Shown here piece after piece: positions 60,442-64,000 of a stretch of DNA of 64,000 bases (the first letter of the stretch is position 1; every line of letters begins with the position of its first letter). The DNA is from Bryoerythrophyllum caledonicum (lineage: Eukaryota; Streptophyta; Bryopsida; Pottiales; Pottiaceae): positions 7,815,845 through 7,879,844 of the forward strand of contig OZ020524.1 of the NCBI GenBank assembly GCA_963971425.1. Reading direction: 5' to 3'. A program made the translations under genes and the position numbers. The notes under the pieces were generated by a model. It was not told where the DNA came from and did no database searches. It saw only the letters and a program-made list of their open reading frames with translations.

Positions 60442-63400
60442 GGCGGTGCAGGTACAGATGACAATAATTCAAGCTTTGATGAGCAAGTTGACCATGCACA
60501 TGTTCCAGTTGACTATGCAGAACTGGAGCGCGCACAGGGTTGCGGTCGAGACCTCGGTGCAAGGAGATCAGTCCTCGTGGCTGGCGAGCTGCCCACACAG
60601 CCTTCGCAGCCCTTACATACTTCACAACGACATGGTCCTACAACGTCCCGCAGAGATTGGCAGCCAAAGAGCAGGAGTGTTGCTACCATGCTTGGCCCTA
60701 GAATAGCCCACCATGGAGGATTGTGGACGTACTCCAATGTTTTGCCTCCACAAGATCAATATGGCACGCCATCGGACTTCCCGGTATGTGAGGAGGAGCA
60801 AACCTTGTCACAATTTCCTCAAATTTCTGTGCAGCATGGCCAGCCAAATGTCAACCGAGGAGGCCGCCCGACGAAGGCGAGCCATCGACGGAATCGTGCA
60901 AATGGAAATTGGACTGACGAGGCTCTTCGGAAGGCACTGGAGGACGTGGACGATGGCATTCCAGTGAAGACCGCCGCCAAGACGCACAACATTCCATATT
61001 CCAGTTTGCGCGACTGGTGCTACGGACATACACGAAGCCGTGTCCGTGGTGCAAAGACTATTCTCACGGCGGATGAAGAAGCCCAACTCGTGGATTATCT
61101 TCAAAAGATGTGTGATGCGGGGCATGGTCTTTCACCCTCTGCCCTAAAACTTAAAGTCTTCGAAATTACTAAGTCACGGTGGACCCCCTTTCGTGATGGA
61201 ATTCCTGGTACCGGATGGATGTGTTGGTTTCGCATTCGCCACTCCACGGCATTGGAGTCTGCTAGAGCATCTGCCTTATGTGAAGAAAATGTGGCTACCT
61301 TGTACGACAACTTGGAGAGTGTATATGACTTGCACCACTATCCGTCTCATCGCATATGGAATTGTGATGAGACAGGGGCACAAGCAGGTACCAATTACTT
61401 TGAATGACATATAATATTTTTGTTCAATTTATCATATTTTGCAAGATGGGAAATAGTACGTGCTTTGGAAATAGTAGGAGTACAATTTTAACAAGAATCA
61501 AACATGTATATTAAAAGTTACAATTAAATATGTTGGCAAAGAGTGGTTTTTTTTTAACCCATGCAATGCCAAGTACGGTACCAAAACATTCATAAACAAA
61601 TAGAGATTTTTTGTCTTTTCCCATTTTCTTGTTTTAAACTTAGGGGGTAGCATAAATATATATTTTTACCAATAGGATTTTCATTTTATGAAGCATTTAG
61701 TTCACCTTTAAAGAAAATGTATTTTGGCAAATTTTGAACCTTTGTCCCTTCGATAATTTTTATGAGAATGCTACACCCTTATATTTAAATTACGGTCTCA
61801 GGGTTGGAATAGAAAATAAAGTTTTTTTTATTTGATTTATACTTCATAAACTAAAATGGGTAGTCCTAAAGTGTTTTTGATGAGAAATAGCCGAGGGATT
61901 TTAGGGGATAGCATTAAGTTCATCTCAATGTTATTAATATCCATGTCCATGGGAGCATACATTAAGAAGATAATCCACTTCAGTCTACACAATTTTGTAT
62001 AGGCTATGGTGAATGTTGTCCAATCAATCCTTCTTGAAGTTATACTTATGCCAATGGTTGATAGTTTATTAAGCATTAAAGACATAGGCTACACTGATTA
62101 CTCTAATTGATGTCGTCCACACTAATTCAGATGTCCGCAGTATTTGATTATCTTCTTAATGTAAGTTTGATTTGAAAAAAAAATCAGTAGTAAATTGGAT
62201 GTACACATTTGTACAGAATCACTTTGTCACAAGTTTTCCCATTGTATGTAATGCCACCTCATGCAGTTTAACATGGTCATTTTGTCAATCCCATCCACAG
62301 TATTTCAGATAGGGGTTATTATATGAGTGCTTTATTTTTCCCTCATTCTAGAGTAAGTTGTTTTAGACACTATGTTGAGGAAGCCAATATACTTGATCTG
62401 TAGCTGAGGTTGGATCCACTTTCTTCTGTATTATTTAACACTAATGAGTCATAATTAAATTTTTATTAAACTTAATAAAAATAATAGAAATGATAATTAT
62501 TACCATATTAATAATATTAAATAGATCAATAAATAAAAAACATCTAATTCATCAAGCTTGCAAGTGGGGATGGTTTGTCCAGGAAAGACTGGTGGTAGCA
62601 TGATAATTGCGAAGGCCGGCACCCGGCGAGTACAATCAGTTGTACCAAACGAACGGGAATGGCTCTCTTGCCTAGTTGCGGTAAATGCGGCGGGTAAGAG
62701 TATCCCTTCGTTTTACATTTTTCGTAGCAAACGATTTCGTGCAAATTATATTCAACATTGTGAACCGGGTGCAACTATGTCCATGCAACCTCGTGCATGG
62801 ATGACCTCATATTTGTTCTCGGCCTAGATCACACATGTTGTGGAGTGCATCAAGCGGGAAGATGAGATTTCTCAGGAACACCGGCACTTATTGGTTTTGG
62901 ACGGCCACAATAGTCATGTCACCCTCACGGTGGCAAGCTTTGCACGCAGCATCGGCTTGGATGTTGTGAGTTTGCCATCACACACTTCTCATTGCTTGCA
63001 ACCCTTGGATGTTTCGGTTTTTAAACCATTCAAGCAATTCTTCCGGCAGTAAAGAGACTATTGGATGTCAAGAAATTTAAATAAGCCTGCATCAAAAGAA
63101 GTCTTGGCCCATTGGGTATCTTTGGGACTTCAGAAGGCCTTGACTTCTTCGAATATCCAAAGCGGTTTTATCGCTACTAGAATTTATCCTCTTAATCGCG
63201 AGGTCGTGCGGCGGCACATGGTTCCTTCTATAGTATATGCTCAGGCTTCGCAAGAGGGGGATATTGGAGGAGAGAGAGAGTCCATTGGCGAGCCCATTGA
63301 AGTACCGCCTACGGTGACTGAGGATCAAGTTGCTGCGGATTTCCAGCAACAACCTGACGCAACAAGCTCCCATTATTTTGTGCAACAATCACAACCAAGT

Positions 63401-64000
63401 GATGCCGATGTCGAGGATGTTGAAGAGGAGCTCAATGGCAACGATGATGATGAACCAAAGGCTAGTAACCATGAATCCATCACCCGATTTTTGAGACTGC
63501 CGTGCAATGCTCAATCTAATCGCCGCCAACGAGATCCAATTGTGGATTTTGCAAAATCCATAATCTTGACATCTCGTGAGTATGAAGAAGCGGCAGAGTT
63601 GGTGGAGCGAACGCGTAAGAATCTGCAAGAAGAGAAAGATCGACAAAGGGAGGAGAGAGAAGAGAATCGTAAATGCAAGGCACTGGAGCGGGAGGAGAGC
63701 AACATACGAAAGGCGGCAGAAAGGCTACAACAACTCCAACAAAAAGAGCTTCGAGCCGCCGAGAAGGCGGCCCTCCAGGCTCGTCGCGCGGCTGACAAAG
63801 AGGCTGCTCAACGTGCCAAGGAGGTAAAAGCACAAGAAGTTGCCGCGGCACGAATTGCGAAAGCCGCGGAACGTGCCAGAGTTGCGGCGGAGAGATCTGA
63901 AATTTGTGCACGGAGGGCGACACAAGTTGCGCTTGGATGCCAAACTAGAGCACTACGCGGGCCAGTAGGGGCTTCTTCCTCTGACCCATATCACATCAAT
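60442..64000 (+). pseudogene. Pogo/Tigger-type DDE transposase, two in-frame stops
   Basis: Exon 1 is open from 60442 and ends at 61387; an intron of 1195 bp (GT at 61388, AG at 62581-62582) joins it in frame to 62583. Exon 1 has GRPTKASHR, a helix-turn-helix (ALRKALEDVDDGIPVKTAAK, IPYSSLRDWC) and a CENP-B-like second DNA-binding region (PFRDGIPGTGWMCWF). The catalytic core follows: NCDETG; MQPRAWMTSYLFSA; LLVLDGHNSH; SHTSHCLQPLDVSVFKPFK. The last two Asp residues are 35 residues apart (DD35D). TAG at 62825-62827 and TAA at 63050-63052 break the frame. After that it stays open to the window edge, with an acidic segment and then a long Ala/Arg/Glu-rich coiled coil. The first in-frame Met is late (60690s), so a 5' exon is probably missing. 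The 3' end is outside the window. Confidence 0.85.

Overview
This window looks like nuclear DNA of a land plant, most likely a seedless one (bryophyte or lycophyte grade), but the lineage cannot be fixed from sequence alone. The reasons are three split genes with GT-AG introns whose products are plant families (an organellar MSL1-type mechanosensitive channel, nicotianamine synthase, and a plastid-type plant lipoxygenase), GC-rich exons in AT-rich intergenic DNA, and a dense mixture of decayed plant-type transposons. Most introns are only about 70-115 bp, and the nicotianamine synthase gene has an intron where flowering-plant copies usually have none.

Layout. 0-5.4 kb: AT-rich, no recognisable gene. 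5.4-7.3 kb (minus): MSL1-like channel, five or six exons. 7.8-17.7 kb: a hairpin element, a decayed unknown coding sequence (10.7-12.3 kb, minus), then minisatellites and a three-copy GC-rich repeat family. 17.7-18.6 kb: two overlapping unknown reading frames. 18.8-22.7 kb: diverged tandem duplications. 23.3-24.4 kb (plus): nicotianamine synthase, two exons. 25.3-34.3 kb: a transposon cluster with a LINE 3' fragment, a 106-bp hairpin MITE, three copies of a TTAA-flanked element family, another MITE family, and a long minus-strand DUF7869-type gene broken by stop codons. 35.5-37.8 kb: local repeats, then a perfect TTC/GAA tract of about 277 triplets that truncates a CACTA (tnp2) transposase. 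39.6-41.5 kb: an unknown reading frame open except for two TGA codons. 44.9-45.4 kb (minus): a Tc1-type transposase remnant. 48.1-49.1 kb: an exact-looking 287-bp tandem duplication and a TTA-flanked MITE. 49.4-53.0 kb (plus): ten-exon lipoxygenase, followed by a second related MITE. 54-56.6 kb: a MITE and a LINE remnant. 57.4-58.0 kb: a degenerate satellite. 60.4 kb to the end: a pogo/Tigger-type DDE transposase with two in-frame stops, running off the window.

The three host genes do not form a pathway: one is an organelle-membrane channel, one makes the metal chelator nicotianamine, and one makes oxylipin precursors. The rest is transposon-derived. The most unusual observation is that the subterminal sequence of the TTAA-flanked element family lies, inverted, just upstream of the DUF7869-type gene. 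This suggests, but does not prove, that the gene belongs to the autonomous member of that family.
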